Below are positions 14,101-29,081 of a DNA stretch of 64,000 bases, piece after piece. The stretch's first letter is position 1. Each line of letters begins with the position of its first letter. This DNA comes from Eutrigla gurnardus (lineage: Eukaryota > Chordata > Actinopteri > Perciformes > Triglidae): positions 9,111,604-9,175,603 of the forward strand of contig OY741271.1 in assembly GCA_963514095.1 (NCBI GenBank), read 5' to 3'. The position numbers were made by a program, and so were the translations under genes. Under the pieces are notes generated by a model. The model was not told the origin of the DNA. It saw only the letters and a list, made by a program, of their open reading frames with translations, and did no database searches.

Positions 14101-17100
14101 AAAGACATCTCAAGCACTTTCAGATACCTTCGATAATGTCGCTGGCAGTTTAAAAGCCATTAGCCTGCGCATTAGCCCCGTCACAAAATGTTATGTTTAA
14201 CTGGCACTGTGGCTCACAATCGATAAGTAGCCACAGCAGCAAATTCAAGCAAAGGGATTCGGGTCGGAGGGTTCTGCCGGCTTAAAATGGAGACGGAGCG
14301 AGTACTTAACAAGTCCTGATGTTTGTGGGGGGATGTGGCTTCTGCACAAAGCTCCGGCTCCACTGTTGTCTCCACTGCTAATGAAGTGGAGGGCCCTCCA
14401 CTGTATCGACCATTCAGAGCTGTCACAGCCCATTGCTGATGACCCATATCAAAGAACAGCCGGGGCCTCGCCTTCCCCGGCCCCTCCCCTGCACCGTGAC
14501 CCGCTCCATAATCTACTTTAGAAGATGAGCTATGCTAAGTGGCACTTCCATCTCTACGACATTGATTTCACCGTTAGAGGTGCTGCATCGGTGCAGGGAG
14601 TTGAATGAGCCCTAAAAGTACAAAGGAAAAGGGAATAGCACCTTGATTCTGCGATGTTGCTCTTTGGAGTGTCTCGTCTGCGTCGGGAGCTCTTAGTTGG
14701 CCTGCGTTCCGTCTTCTTGAATAAGAAATTTGTTTCAAATGAACTTTCTGCCAGCCCGCCGGGTGCCTCTCGCTCTGCCTGACATTCTTCCCTATCTGAC
14801 ACACTGATGCTTTCATTTCCTGCTTCCTCACACATATTCACCTAATCTCCCTCAGGTGTTCCTCTGCAGGTGGAATTTACAGCTTCAAAAGCAGGATCCT
14901 CCCTCTTTCCTGGCCCTCACTCTGCAAAAGCCCCCACTTTGTTTTTTTATAAATGAAACTCCAACAGTCCCCGCTGGTTCCGTATTTCCCCTTCATGTAT
15001 GGATTGCTTACCTTGCGATAAAGTTCCCCTCACGCTACAGTTCAACAGTTTTGTGAAAAAGCCCGCACAGTGATAGTTGGACTGGTTTGGCTTTGCCGCC
15101 TCTTTTACAAGGAACACACTTGCACTTTTAAAACAAATAAGAGGCTTTTCAGGGTCACAGTTAAAGAGTTGCTGGCACAACTTTCTTTAAAGTCTCAGAC
15201 GATAATTAGATTTTACAGAACACTTTGCAATTAGTTGTATTCTCATATCAGGAAGCAGGCACCCATAAAGCTGGCCTTGCCACTGATTCTCTCTGCATAC
15301 TTTGAGGCCAGAGTTAATAATTCCCTCCTCTTTTAGTCTCTGATTTAATTGAAATAAAAAGGATGGTGGTGCAGTGATGCTGCGTCTAATTTATTTAGTC
15401 AATCTCTTTCCCTCGTTACAGTTGGTCATTATCTATCTAGTAGTACCGGCAGCCCCTTTATTTCCCTCTCCCCGCCGCAGCGTGAGGGAAATGTAAATTG
15501 TGATGCTGCTGATGTGTAAATGTAGCCTTAACTTTAAGAGACATGAAAGTTGGACACCGTTTCCACCTGAATCCCATCTCCCCTGTGTGCTCTGTTAACC
15601 ACGCTGTGTATTTACTGTGTTTGTAATGCAGACTGCGGCTCAGGGGGGTCAGGCTCGGGCGCCGAGAGCTGCGAACAGGACCGCTGTCGCATGTTCGGAG
15701 GCTCCTGGGACGAGGACGCCGAGGACGACCGCTGCGTCTGTGACTTCACCTGCCAAAGCGTGCCGAACAACCCGGTACGGCTGCCACTCACACGGGTTCA
15801 TCTTTAAAACAATGTGCACCACAAACATCATAACTTGAATCACGTCAGACATCGACATAATTCTTTAGGGATCTCTCTGTAAGTTAAGGTCTTGCCTTCG
15901 AATCAGTGAATTATGACACTCTCTTCATAATCAAAGGTAATTCAGGTGATAAGAGTGTATATTTACAGTTTCAATGCAAAGAGGAACTGCTAATTTGTTG
16001 GTGTAAATTGGCCAAAATGTACAAAATATATGATTTTTAGAAAAAGGATAATGACCAACATTAGGGTTATAAATCATAACACTTCTGTTTAAATCACCCG
16101 AAGTGGCAAAAACTCATCCCAAATTGAAGTGAGAAAAAAAATATATATATGACTGACAGATTTTGGTTTTAAGCACTGCAAAGACTCATACTGTCCTGTC
16201 ATCACGGTTCTTTTATGTCTCTGACAAACTGACACCTCCTTTGTTATTCATATGGCGATATTTTTCATGTGTTGAAAACATGTGGATGTGCAGGCAAAAA
16301 AGATCCAAAACATTTAAAATTGCATGAGAACATTTATTGTACAACTGACATGTCGACGGATAGTAATTTGTAATGACAAAGTGCCTCGTTTGACAAAAGA
16401 TAAAGAGATGTTTTTGTCACGGTCTTCATTGAGACTTGGAACTAGCGCTGAGACCTTACAAATAAAAATGAATATTTGATCATATTTACTGAGATACATC
16501 ATGTGAGAAATAGGCTTAATTTCTCATAAACTTCTATATAATCAGATGTCTTCCTACAACCAGAAACAATACCAGTTTAAGGCACTTCACTGTTGGCTTT
16601 ACTTTTCAGACCTGCATGTTGTCACCTGTACATAGCTGAAAATCCATATTTAAGTCATGTGATGACAACTGAGCAGGCTATCTACTGAAGACTATGACCA
16701 AATGTATAATATTCAACTTTCTATGATTCTTTGGTAGGTTTGTGGCTCAGATGGAAAAAACTACAGCAACGAGTGCCAGCTGAAGAAGGCCAGATGTGAG
16801 AAACAAGAGCACTTGTTGATTCAGAATCAGGGACCCTGTGCAGGTCAGTACATCACCCCACTCACAGTTACCGTCATTACACAGAAGCACCCTCACCAAG
16901 ACTCATTGTCATTGACATCCCATTTCTTCACTCATTTCACCCATCGATGGGGTCGTAATGGGCCGTAGTTGGTATATGATTCCGACGGCGCTGCTGCCTC
17001 TCTCTCCGCAGTGTGACCTGCTAGCCATTAGCAGATGAAGTGACGGAGGCCAAGGTTAAACACAATGCGTATGTTTGTGTAATTTCCTCCGGGAAGGTTG

Positions 17101-20100
17101 AGTCAACACACTTTCTGGTTCATATCTGGAAGCGGAGCGCTGCTCGGGGGCCGTCTAGTGTGCAGAGATACCAATCCTTCTCACGGGCACACGTATGGAT
17201 CGAGATAGCAATAATTGACTCACTTTTCCTGCCCGGACGTTCTGACAATTTAAACTTCTGCTCACAAGCATGCTTCTTAACCCCGGGGATACCACGCTCT
17301 AATGTAAAAACCCTCTCTTTGCATGTAAATGAATGGCATTTATCAGCCGGCATAGTTGTCGGATAAGTGGCTAAGTAGCAAAGGTTAGCCGTCTTCCTCT
17401 TCATGGCTACGCTAAATGAAGAGCTATTGCTCCGCTGCAAGCGCGGGGCCGAGGAGCAGAGCAAAAGGCACTTAGGGGATTTGGTGTGATCATTCCAGCC
17501 TGTTTGATTCCTCGTGGGTCTAAAATAGAGGAGGATGCGGAGAGCTGAAGAGAGAGAGGGAGAAAGAGATAGCTGCCAGTGTTTTCACACATATCCCTGC
17601 AGATTCTTCTCCTTCCTAAGCTGGCCTCCTTGGGCACTGACTGTCATGCCTCTCTACCATCCGTGGATAATCAATCCTTTTTTGAAGAGCCCTCTATGGG
17701 TACGAGAGCTCTGGGCTCTCCTCTCCTATTGGCAAACGGGAAAAAAAACTCTGGATGGGGGAATTTCACTGCCCTCCACATTAGCTATGTAAGGAGAAAC
17801 TTTATTTGACCTCAACTCCAGAAACTTGTTAAAACATGCCGGCTCCTACCGGCTGAGTATGAAAGCAACCTTGTTCTTTTTCCTAGATATTCTGATTCTG
17901 AATAAAACTTCACCTCTTTTGCATACAATGTCAACAGTGTCATCTGCTTCATGGGAAAAGTTTGCCTCCGATAGCATTTCAAACCATCCTTTTGTAGCTA
18001 CCTGCAAATTCCAATCTGGGTCGGGGATTTCAGTGAAATCTAAAGAAATGCGTGTGGTTTACTAGACGAGCGAACACGTGCACATGTGCCCTTGCGGGAA
18101 TGTAATAAGGCTCACTGCAGCGGAGGAAGCACAGCGGCAGAAACGTGCGGGCGATATTGCACGTCACAGTGAGCTGCGTTGTGCAAAGGCCACTGAAGAG
18201 GAAAACCCCTCGAAGGGTGGAAGAACATATGAAATTAAAAGTTCCCCTTGTCCTAATAGGCTCAGCATAGATAGCTGAATGCAGCGCTGGAAAGTGGCAC
18301 GTTAAATGAACTGTGTCCAAAGCCCATCTCTGGAGTGGGAAAGCACTGGAAAAAGAGCGAGCAGAGTCATCACCATTAGGCTGAGGCTCATATCCACACC
18401 AGTAACAGTGTGATTTATGGCCCCTGTATCTCCAGCCTCCAAACTCCAAATGAGCAACACAAGAAAAAGAGATAGAGAGGGGAATAGAGAGACGGAGAAG
18501 AAGAAGGCAGAAGGGGAGGGGAAGAGTCCCGCTTTTCTATCTCTACAACTTTGCTTTTCACTCCAAAGCCTGGAGAGAATCTGAAAAATGATATTTCTGC
18601 CTCGGCCGTTATAAAAAATAAACCTTTCCCTCCCACTGCATGTTTTTTTTTTGTTCTCTTTTCTGGAGAAGGGCCAGGTTTTGGGAACACATTTGTTTTT
18701 TTTTTTATTTTGTTGAATGTAGTTCTTTATTCCGACCTGTCACACTAGTCTGAAGGCTTGTGCATCCTTAGACAAAGGAGATTTTCCACACACTGTGCAC
18801 AAGCAGAAACTGCTTGGCACATTCCCTCACACTATGCAGCAGGCTTTCGTTTTCTCTGTGTTTTTTTTTTGAAGGTTATAGGGCAGCATTGCAATTCCGT
18901 AATATTAGACAAGAACAAATGAAGAGAACATGCCTCCTAGTAGGTGGTAAATGTCAGCTGCAGCGCAGTCACCAGCGACGCCATTGTTTGTTTCCACTGG
19001 AGGTAATAGCACCCCCACCAACACCCCCCCCCCCCTGATTTTGAGCTATTGTGGAGAAAGTAGCAAATAGAATTGTTATCTTGAAGCCGGCTTCCAGCCT
19101 CTCCACCTCTGCCCCTTAAGCCAATCTCATTGCTGGCAAAAAAAGTTACATGTCGCTCGGAGATTGTGTTGTCTAATTCCCCCCTCACACACACACACAC
19201 ACCCCTCCCCACCGTAATCACTTAAATGTTGGTGTTCTTCTTTCTCTCCCTGTACCATCTCCCATCTCCCCTCCCTTTTTTTTTGTTCCTACCTCATCAG
19301 CGATTGCAGCCACATCTCTGCCTGAGCTGAAGGCGCCCCAGCACTGCAGTCAGTCTGTGTACGGCTGCTGCCACGACAACGTGACGACCGCCTTAGGAGT
19401 CGGACTGGCCGGGTGCCCCAGTAAGTCCTCTTCTATCTCCCCGTTGACCCTTCAACTTCCATGTGTACTGAAGTTTGTTGTGTGCAAGAAAAAGAACGAT
19501 CAGAGATACTATCAGGCTATTTCAGCATATGGGACTTATTGTCCTTGACTGCAATTATAGTACCAAAGCTGTAGAGCAGAAAACGTCTCATCTTAATCCA
19601 AGGAATAATTATGATAATGTTGCACCATATCAACAGAAAAAATCTCTACATCTGATGATCTTGACGAATGATAGCACACAGATGGGGGAGAAAACGCTGC
19701 ATCGAGCCGTTAGCGAGGGGATACAGTATGGATGGAGGAAACGCAGACTTAGAAACAAGGATATACAGAGATTTAGTGACCTAAGCACGCTTTATCCACC
19801 TTTATATTTGTGGAATAGGGCTTACCCAACACCCGAGCCAAGCATCAATCTTTAACACAGAATATCCATCGTGGTTAGTGGTATTCAGCTGTTGTAAGTT
19901 ATGTGGTGATAGGATCTCTGGAAGTTACACAAGCACAAAGCAGTGATGTATCGCCGAGTAGAAAGTGACACCCACGCTGCTCTGTTCTCCTCAGGTACCT
20001 GCCAGTGTAACGTCTACGGCTCCTACAAGGGGACGTGTGACCCGGCCAGCGGCCAGTGCTCCTGTAAGCCGGGGGTCGGGGGACAGAAGTGTGACCGCTG

Positions 20101-23100
20101 TGAGCCGGGCTTCTGGAACTTCCGTGGCATCGTGACGGATAACATGAGCGGCTGCACGCGTAAGGAAGCGCTTCTACCCGTGCTGATGAGGCGGATGTAA
20201 TGGTCGCTGTGTCTGTGCTGCTTTCTTGTTACTTCCCGAGCATCATTCTCACGGACCACCGGGTTGTGGTTGTTTTAGTTGGTTTTTAGATTCCTACTGT
20301 GACCTCAATGGTCACGTCAATTATTGTTATTGCTTCAGGACTTTACAATCCACGAAAAAAGAGGCACCAACAACCCTCAGGAAGGACAGATCCCTCTTCC
20401 TGTAAAGAGTTCAGGCACAATGCAAAGGTGATTGGATTGAAGAATGTTCCCATTGGTGGTGAATGGAATTCAGTTTAATTAGTTTAATTGAATTGGTCAA
20501 CAGAGCATTGAGCTATTACATTATAAAAATGCAACAGCGTTGTTATATGTGCTGAAACAATCTCCTGGTTGTTCTAGTTAATCCATAGACCTCTCTGTGA
20601 GTAGAGACTACTTTCTAACACAGAGAGACATTTAACATGATTGATGCTGTGCGTTCAGAGTAACAGAGTAACAGGGGAACTGGTCATGGGAAAAACATTT
20701 GTGATAGTTTTTAAACCTTTTTTTTTTTAACAAAACAAAATCCCACTCACCACATTGGGACGGAGCCAAAACCCTTTTGGGACAAATATCTCAAAACCGT
20801 GACAAACAAAGCCAAATCTACATGGCTAGATTCCACTGGAAGTAAGAACAGATATATTTCTCAGCACTAGCAGGATAATACTTTTCTTTCTCCTTGATAT
20901 TGATAGCAATATCGCTGAGCCAACTCTTCAAGAATATTAACGTGAAAGATTAACATCCTTGAAATCTATACAGCTGGCAGGTTTTGTCAGAAGAAATCCC
21001 GGTGTGTCCTCTAGTCCTGTCAGAACTGCATTGAATGAACTGTTTTCATTTGTATTCCGGTGAAGAACGGGGTCGGGACCCCTTGTTTGTCTTGGTGTAA
21101 TGCAATATGGTGACCAGCTCGTGTCCTGCCGCTGAGGTATCATAGGACATAGCCTCCCAACGCCACAGAGCTTTTCCAGTCAACAGCAGGAAGCGTGCAG
21201 GTGCCTCACCCGTGGCCTGACCTTAACAAGGTTTACCCACAGCAAGCAGACAGCACACTGACTGCACACCAACACCACCACTAGCAGGAGGGGAGGAAAA
21301 AGCACACACATCATTGATTCCAGGAACATGATGGGGTTGATGTCCTTCCCTGGGGTTGTTTTCTTTAGTTTCTGTTGCAAACACCTCCTCCTCCTTTTCT
21401 TCCTCCTTCCGCGGCCCCTAAGGCTGGCTGAACTATCCCCAACCCTGGATTCTCAGACACGGATGCATCTGACGCCTAGTTCACAGACTAAGGTTGCCTC
21501 CAACACAGCGTGTGAACCGAGCTGTTCTCATCCCTTGTCCCTCATTGGTACGTGTTTTCTCATCAATCTATCTCTTCCATTTTGTTTTTTTCTCCCTCTA
21601 CATGTCCATGGCAGCGTGTAACTGCGACGCCACGGGCTCGGTCCGGGACGACTGCGAGCAGATGTCGGGTCTGTGTTCCTGCAAGACGGGGGTGAAGGGC
21701 ATGAAGTGCAACGTGTGTCCAGATGGAAGCAAGATGGGCATGAACGGCTGCGACAAAGGTAATAAGAGAGAGCACCGCGGCAGCCGGCGGAGCGTTGATG
21801 AAGCACATAAACACACACACGTCCTCCTCTTCGGTCCCGGCTTCTCTCCATCATTTTAAAGTGTTTGTCCGTCACTTTTCTGCTCCGTGCGTCAGCCCCA
21901 CGGCAGGCAGTACTTTCTCTTCCTACCCCTCACATCCATCTGGTTTATCGGTGCAGGGAGGAAGTGGCTGCTGGGCAACAAATCAATAGTGATTGGGAGA
22001 ATACTGGAGGGTTGATATGACATGCGTGTGACACATCGCCCATTCATAGTTTATCATGCTCCATTATGATTCACTTGTACGCGCACCTTTCCACTTGTGC
22101 ATGAGGACTATTAATTATTTGGATTAATAATAAAAACAGCCCCAGTGATTGCACAAGCTAAAAAGTGGGTTGAAGGAAAGGTTAGTTCCTGCTGCGGGGG
22201 CCTGCAGCTTCTTGATTAAGATGCACCATCGGATATCGACTGGAAGTCAAACGCTTAATGAAGCCAGCAGTCCGGGCACAGTGGTGGGGCACGCCGCCGC
22301 ACACCCAGCTAGATGAAAAGACAACCAAGGAGAGGTAGCACATGAAAGCGGGAGCCGAGGGGATGGGGGGGGGTTCTCTAAGTCTGTGTGATGTTGCAAC
22401 AATGCAAAGACCCCCACACTCGCAGCCTGGCAGGTGGATGGTGGGCTACCCGGCTGCAGCTCCTGTGGCGGAAACTTCAAGGCTTCAAACGCTCCTTTGG
22501 AGAGCTTCAGGAGAGATCCGTGGAGAGGAAAAAAGAGTCCAAATATCCTGAGTGCACACCTTTACACAACTTCTTTTCACAACAGCGAGGCAAAATGCTG
22601 AAGTGTCTGTGAAGCCATGAATAATTCACCGTGTGTGACGCACACGTAACTAGAACATTTGAGGATTATATTTCCGCTGCTTTTTTTGTCAAGAAACATC
22701 ATTTTTGGCGTCAAAAAAGAACATCTTTTTTTTAAGGGAAACTTGGTCAAATAAAGAATACATTAAATCAACTTAAATGTTTAAATGAACCATATTGTGT
22801 GAGGCAGTTCTGATCGTCCCTGGAGGACTATTTTCAGACTCTATTTTTCACTTCTCCACCATGACAAAGAGCTGGTCCTCTTTTTAAATACACTCGTTAC
22901 AATATTCACAATTATGCCAATAATGGAATTTCACCACAAACAACTTATTGTGAGTGTTTTTTATTGTGATTTTGGGACAAAGAGTGATATGAATGAAGTC
23001 ATTATTAGCAGGAGTGTATTTAATCCGTCCAAATCAAATTCTTTGATATGTCGTCATAAAAGTAATACGAGTTTATCAGTCACTGCATATTAGTCTATTG

Positions 23101-26100
23101 AGAAAAGGGGAGAAACCTCAGGAAGAGCTGTCATGTGTACAGAAAAGACGATGGTAATATGACAAAAATGATGCATATATTTTGAGCATATTTTATTATG
23201 TGAATATAATAGTAGTGGTGGGCATTAAGCAGAACTGCAACAACAAGACGCAACAACCAGGGCGACCTGCAAGACAACATCTGTTAACAACAGCTGTGCT
23301 ATTGTTATACTATTAATATAGTAACATTTTTTTTTAATTTCCTCATGCTTCATAGGTTTTGAGAAAACACTCTCATGGCTGACAAGCTGATTTGTTTTGA
23401 TCACTCAGTAAACATCAGTAAAAGTTCTGTAACTGTGAAAGTTAGTTACTTTTTTAGTTTGGTTCCAGCATGTTATAATTCCTGAAGCAGTGATAACCCC
23501 TTGCTATAAACGGTGTGATTATGGGACTGTAGGGAATGTGTAACAGCACCAAACCCCGTTTCTTCCACAGGGCCCGAGGCCCCGACGTCATGTGACGAGT
23601 TAACGTGCAGTTTTGGAGCCACTTGCATCGAGGTGAACGACCAAGCCCACTGCGAGTGCCCTTCGCCTGACTGCGATGAGAAAAACAAAACTAAGGTGAG
23701 TCTGCAGTTAGAAATGAGTTCTTCCATCCGCACGTTGTTTCGTTGGCCTTCGGGGAGTTAACAGGTGTTTCCATCTCCCCTCGCTCTCCATCTCTGTCAC
23801 TGTGGAGCAGGTGTGCGGCTCAGATGGGGTAACCTATGCCGACCAGTGCCAGCTGAGGACCATAGCCTGTAGGCAGGACGAGGACGTCACAGTGCAACAC
23901 ATCGGACAGTGCACAGGTGAGCCCCGTCACAGCCTCCATGCATCACACGTCGCATGGATGGCCAACTGGTGTCGAGATCCCATCAAAAGTTAATGAGCAG
24001 GGCCGAGGGCCCCGCCTTCTCCTCCTCCTGCTGTTTCTCCTTCTCCATCTCTCTGAAAGCCAAGTCCCAGCAACGTGTGCACAAGTCTATCAAGAATGAT
24101 GTCATGTTATATTCCAACGACACATTTGTAATTCATGGATAAGGTGTAAGGAATCGTCCGTATTAACGGTTCTTCCTCACACACCATGATTGTGATTTCT
24201 TATAACATATCAAGTTCATCTCACAGCGTACAGTAAAGCAAGCCCTCTGCTAGGTGGGAGCGAAATAATGTGTGACTCTGGAGGAACGTTACAATAAGAA
24301 AGAGACGGATATAGCGTTTTAAAACCACCGGCTCTGTCGCTTTGCAATCCCACAAGAGAGCAATGACATTTCCTTTCTGCTTCCTCGCCTCTCCGTCGGG
24401 CCTCGGCTTCATCTTCAAACCCTCCTGTTGGGAAATGCGTCGATCACTTCACCACTTTAAGCAGGCAGTAACGCGCTGCTGTTCCAGCAGGACGGCGGCT
24501 GTGGAGAACATGTGTGCTGAGCAAAAGGTACGGCTCCTGGCCCCCGGTCCAGATGCTGATGGACACGGTTTGGATCGGTGTAACAGGGGCCGGGACACGC
24601 GCCAATGCCACAGATTTCATGTACAGTGAAGTCGTCGCGCTGACTGCCAGCTTGCGTCACAACAGGGTTCGAGAGACGCCGCCGGCAAGCTCAGTGGGGG
24701 GGTGCGGGGGTGGGAGTGCCAGCTGTGTGGTTCTGGCCATGCGCCACTGTCAGGTGTCTCGCAATTTTGGGTGGAAAAATGTTCGTTCAACCTCTTTGCT
24801 CAGCGGGCGCAGCTCCGGTGACCAAGCACATACCGCATCACCGGCCCCCTTCATCCCCCGTTGAGCCCCCTTTGTCAGACCCAAACTAGGTCGGACCTGC
24901 AGGGAGCGGGGCTGTTGACATGTTCTGTGTTGAACCGCGGTTGCAGGTACACAGATAAAGAATCCAAATGTGCTCGGCGAGAGATCGACATGGCTTTGAT
25001 AAGTCCCCGAACATCTGGCACTTACAAATTCAGTGCCGTGGGTTACCAGCAAAAAGGAGCCAAAATCCAGTCTGGATTTCACATTCCTCTGTTGCCTGGC
25101 AATAGAGATGCGGGTTGTGTGTAATCCCTCACCTAGCATTGCTGCACACAGACGCCGCCTCGCAGCGGACTCTTCTCTTTCGACTGAACCCTCGGGGGAG
25201 CAGACAGACAGACAGACAGACAGGCGGGCGCTCGGGCCCACCGACAGCCACAGAGGATCTTTTAATTTCTTCTGCCGGATGCGGTGGCACTGCGGGTTGC
25301 TGCTCCGCCGCTGCTGTCGGCTGCGGGGTTGGATCCCGAGCTCATTTCACGTGTGGCTGGGTGCGAATTAGCATTTGCTCTGCCTCCACCCCTCTCCACG
25401 GCGGAGAGGCCGCTCCCCCCTCCCGCTGTTTACATGCAGCGCTTCCAGACTCCAGGCCTAAGCGCTGTGGCACGGTAATGCTCAGCGAGCTGCTATGTGG
25501 CTTTGACAAGAGAGCAACGCCAAAGGGCCTACATAAATGAGTGACTATTGATCCTTTTATGCATCATGGATCCGTTGCAATGTTTTTTTTTTTTCTTTTT
25601 TCATCATACCACAGAGTCGGCCACTAATGGGCAGGCTATGAAAAATTCACAATCCTGCAGAAGGAGCTCCTTAAAATCTGTTCTGCTTGTGACAGAGAAC
25701 TTGTAAGTGTGATGTGAGCCAGCTCTCTGTGAAGTATCCCAGCCAGAGAGGCAGCGCAGCCACAAAGTGCAGGGAGGAGTCTCGCTTCATTGCTGCGTCT
25801 CAGCAAAAGATGATATCTGAGGAACCCAGAGAAAAAAAGAAAAAAAGAAATCCAAGAGCTTCTGTACTGAGCACCAGAGGGAGGGCATTTGGTCCGATGA
25901 GCAAATTCTAGCGCCGAGGGGAAAATGGCCACCGAGTTGGCAGTGACCTGCCTCCCCCATATGGCGTTATCACCTGTAGGTTTGCAGCGAATTGGCAACT
26001 GATGTCAGCATATGGCATCGGCAGCCCTCCGCCCGCCTGTGAGGTTGTGTTGCCTTCACCATCTCCCCTCCACGATTTTTTTCTCTCATTACGCAATCCC

Positions 26101-27218
26101 TCATTCTGCTCCCACTGTGTTAACTTGTTTTTGTCTTTCTGATTTAAACCATTTTCTTTCTATCATTTTCATCTTGGCTTCATGGTTCCCTTGTCTCTCT
26201 CCCCCCCCCCCCCCCCCCCCCCCCCCTCCAGTATCCAGATTTCTCCTCCTCCTCATCACCGAGCGTGGCTGACACCTCAAACAATCTTAATAAGCACCTT
26301 TCAAAAATAACTACACGGCTGAGACAAGCCAGCATGATCCCCCCCCCCCCCGCCCCCCCCTCCCTCCACCCCACGACACAACAGTCCATTTGTCTGCTGT
26401 GAGGAAAATAAGCACACAAAAAAAGGCAAATGGACTGTTAAACCTGATTACGGGAAGCATCAGCTGAACACACTGTGCTGCCAGTCTCTCTTTCCTCTTT
26501 CAGGCGCTTGTTCTTTTCTTTCCTTATCCCATGTCACGCATCTTGCTGCCGGAGATATGCACAAGCACACCCAAACACACACGAGGTGCTTCCCAGGGAG
26601 CGAGCCGCCCGCCGCTAAGCTTGCCACCTGACTGACGGGTGTAGCCAAGAGGAAAGGCAATGCGTGCCGCCATCCTTGGTGATAGCATCGCCGCTCTCTG
26701 AACTCCAAATCTCTCCCTCGATACAAATATGTGCCTGGCTTTAAGCTGACACCCCTGTTTGCCTCCCCGGCTTCCTGCCGTCTCCGGAGGTATCACATTT
26801 CGCACCTCGGTGAATAATTGCCAATCAAATAAGCGATTAAAGCGGTGTAATTAAGTCCTACGCATAATGTTAGGCAAATCCTAATGAGGCGCAAACCTAC
26901 GGTATAGGTTTTTCTTCTTTTTTTTGTTGAAATCTTCTGTTCCTTTCACCCACACATCTATATCTCCTGGGATGGAAAGGAAGAACGACAGTATTGTCAC
27001 GCCTGCTTGCCTCGGCTAAGTCTGAAGTGGTCTCTTAACGTAGCATCTCCCTGCCAACTCGCTGCTCCCCCTCAGGAGTTTTTGTCCTATTTATCGTTGT
27101 TTTATGGCAGACGGTTTGTCCTTTTGCACCAGAGCGTTTTTGCATTGGTAATGATGGTCTCTCTGCAGAGAGCCTCTTCTCTCTCTCCCTCATTTGGAGT
27201 GATTTTTGGGGTATTTTG

Positions 27219-27258
<40 letters not shown>

Positions 27259-27754
27259 ACAGGAGTGTGTTTGTGGTGGCGTTGACTGATGCTCATGCTC
27301 TCAGCAAGCAGCAGTGTGCCGTCTTTGAAGCCAGAGTTAAAGCCGGCTTTTTTTGCCCCATTTCTATCAATCATTCATCACCGGAGGCACTGGCTGTTGG
27401 TGATTAAAGCTTTGCTACTGGAGGGCAGCATTTGAATATGGATATATAATTCATATGCATTCCCACAGCATGCGCGCAACACACCAACATCCTCACAAAT
27501 GCATTCCATATGTGTACCCACACAAGTGCAAGCAGGCTACGCGCTGTGCGTTGACACCGACTAGTAGTTTAACCCTGTTTGGGCAACATTACTCGTCTGC
27601 AGGGAAAACACAGTGCATATTAAAACTGTTGGCATATTCCATATTCACTTTATAAAGATGCACTTTCCTTACTTCAGGTTTGTAACAAGATTTCTTGGCA
27701 TCTCTTCTATTGTGGGGTTTTTTTCAGAGGTTGCTATTACGAACAGGAGGCTGC

Positions 27755-27824
<70 letters not shown>

Positions 27825-29037
27825 CCCTTTGTAATGTAATTTCATAATGACATTGTTGAGCATCAGGGAGAAGGGTTAGACCATAAAAAAGGACATAATG
27901 ATTCAGTAAATGCAGAGGTAAAAAGTTATTGTCAACAGTAGGTTGTAATAATCATGAAGTGGCTTTGTTGTGCTTTATTGGCTAATGATGTTTTTATTTC
28001 CTTTGGTGTGATTTTTCGAGGCGCTGGAGTTAGGAGGAGAAAAATCAAACATTTTCATCTTTGCTCAGTCATTCATCCATTCCTTGCTTCCTCCCCCTTC
28101 CCTCCACCAGAAACCATCTCTGAGCCGGCAGACCGACCCACCCCCAACCCCCTCGCCACCACCCCCAGCTCAACCGCTGCCGCTGCCGCCGCCATCACCA
28201 CCCCCTCCCACTCTAACATAGTGTGGGCCATCCCGCCTCCGAGGAAAGAAGTGCCAGGGACCACTGAGCGGCCCCCGGCCACCACCCCACCTCCCACCCT
28301 CACCCTCAACCAAGCAAACCACCACCACACCATCTACACCCAGCCTCAGCCGCCGCAGTCCACCGCTGCCACCACCACCTCCTCCCCTCGCAGCCGCCCT
28401 GTCCCCTCCGCCGCCGCCGCCTCCTTCGAGGGCTCGGGCAGCGGGGAGCCGAGCGGTGACGACCAGACCGAAGAAGAGGAGGAGCAGGAAGAGGAAACAG
28501 GTAGCGGCGTCCCAACAGAGGCCAGTGGGGCGGAGGAGCCTGTCGGTAAATCACTGCTCTTTCACTTCATTACCCATAATGCTTAGAGGGGTGTGTGGGA
28601 GGGGCTGTTTTCTGAAGAAGGGGTTGGGCAAACTCATAGTCTCTTCTTAGCTGACATCACAACACATCCATGCCATCATCTGTTAATTGAAAGCACAGGC
28701 TTCTTTATTTCTATGCAAATTGTGTTTGAGGAGACAAATGTCGGCGCCGGGCGGGCCGGGGAGAGAAATCTGTGTAGACAAATGGCGTTAGTGTCATTTC
28801 CACTCGCATAAGATGTATGTCTCAATTTCAGAAAGGAATGTATTTGCATGGTTCACTGTTGCTACATCGCCCATGCTCTGTTCTCCCATCCCGCCGTCGC
28901 TCGCAGCAGCTAGCAACACCAAACCCAGGCTCTGTAAAATAGACTCTGGTGGGGTTAGATGAAACCGCTGGCCTGCAACCGAGGATCTCCAGAGCCTGAC
29001 GTGACAGGCTTGATGTGACTGGGAGGTTGAGGTGTTA

Positions 29038-29081
<44 letters not shown>

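Larger units (their letters stand above)
23917..28110 (+). other. Intron w10-w11 (4.2 kb)
   Basis: No exon is recognised. It holds a GC-rich, CpG-containing stretch (about 25130-25470), a (CAGA)n run at 25201-25222, poly-C tracts (26201-26226 and 26339-26360) and TG tracts (27221-27250 and 27759-27823). The longest ORF (24750-25241, minus) has no recognisable features. Confidence 0.75.

Noticed and set aside
24750..25241. 163-residue ORF on the minus strand
   Set aside because: Composition is unstructured and it overlaps the GC-rich stretch, where stop codons are rarer; no family signature.
28073..28554. Val/Gly- and Arg-rich minus-strand ORFs over w11
   Set aside because: Antisense shadows of the Pro/Thr/Ala-coding exon.
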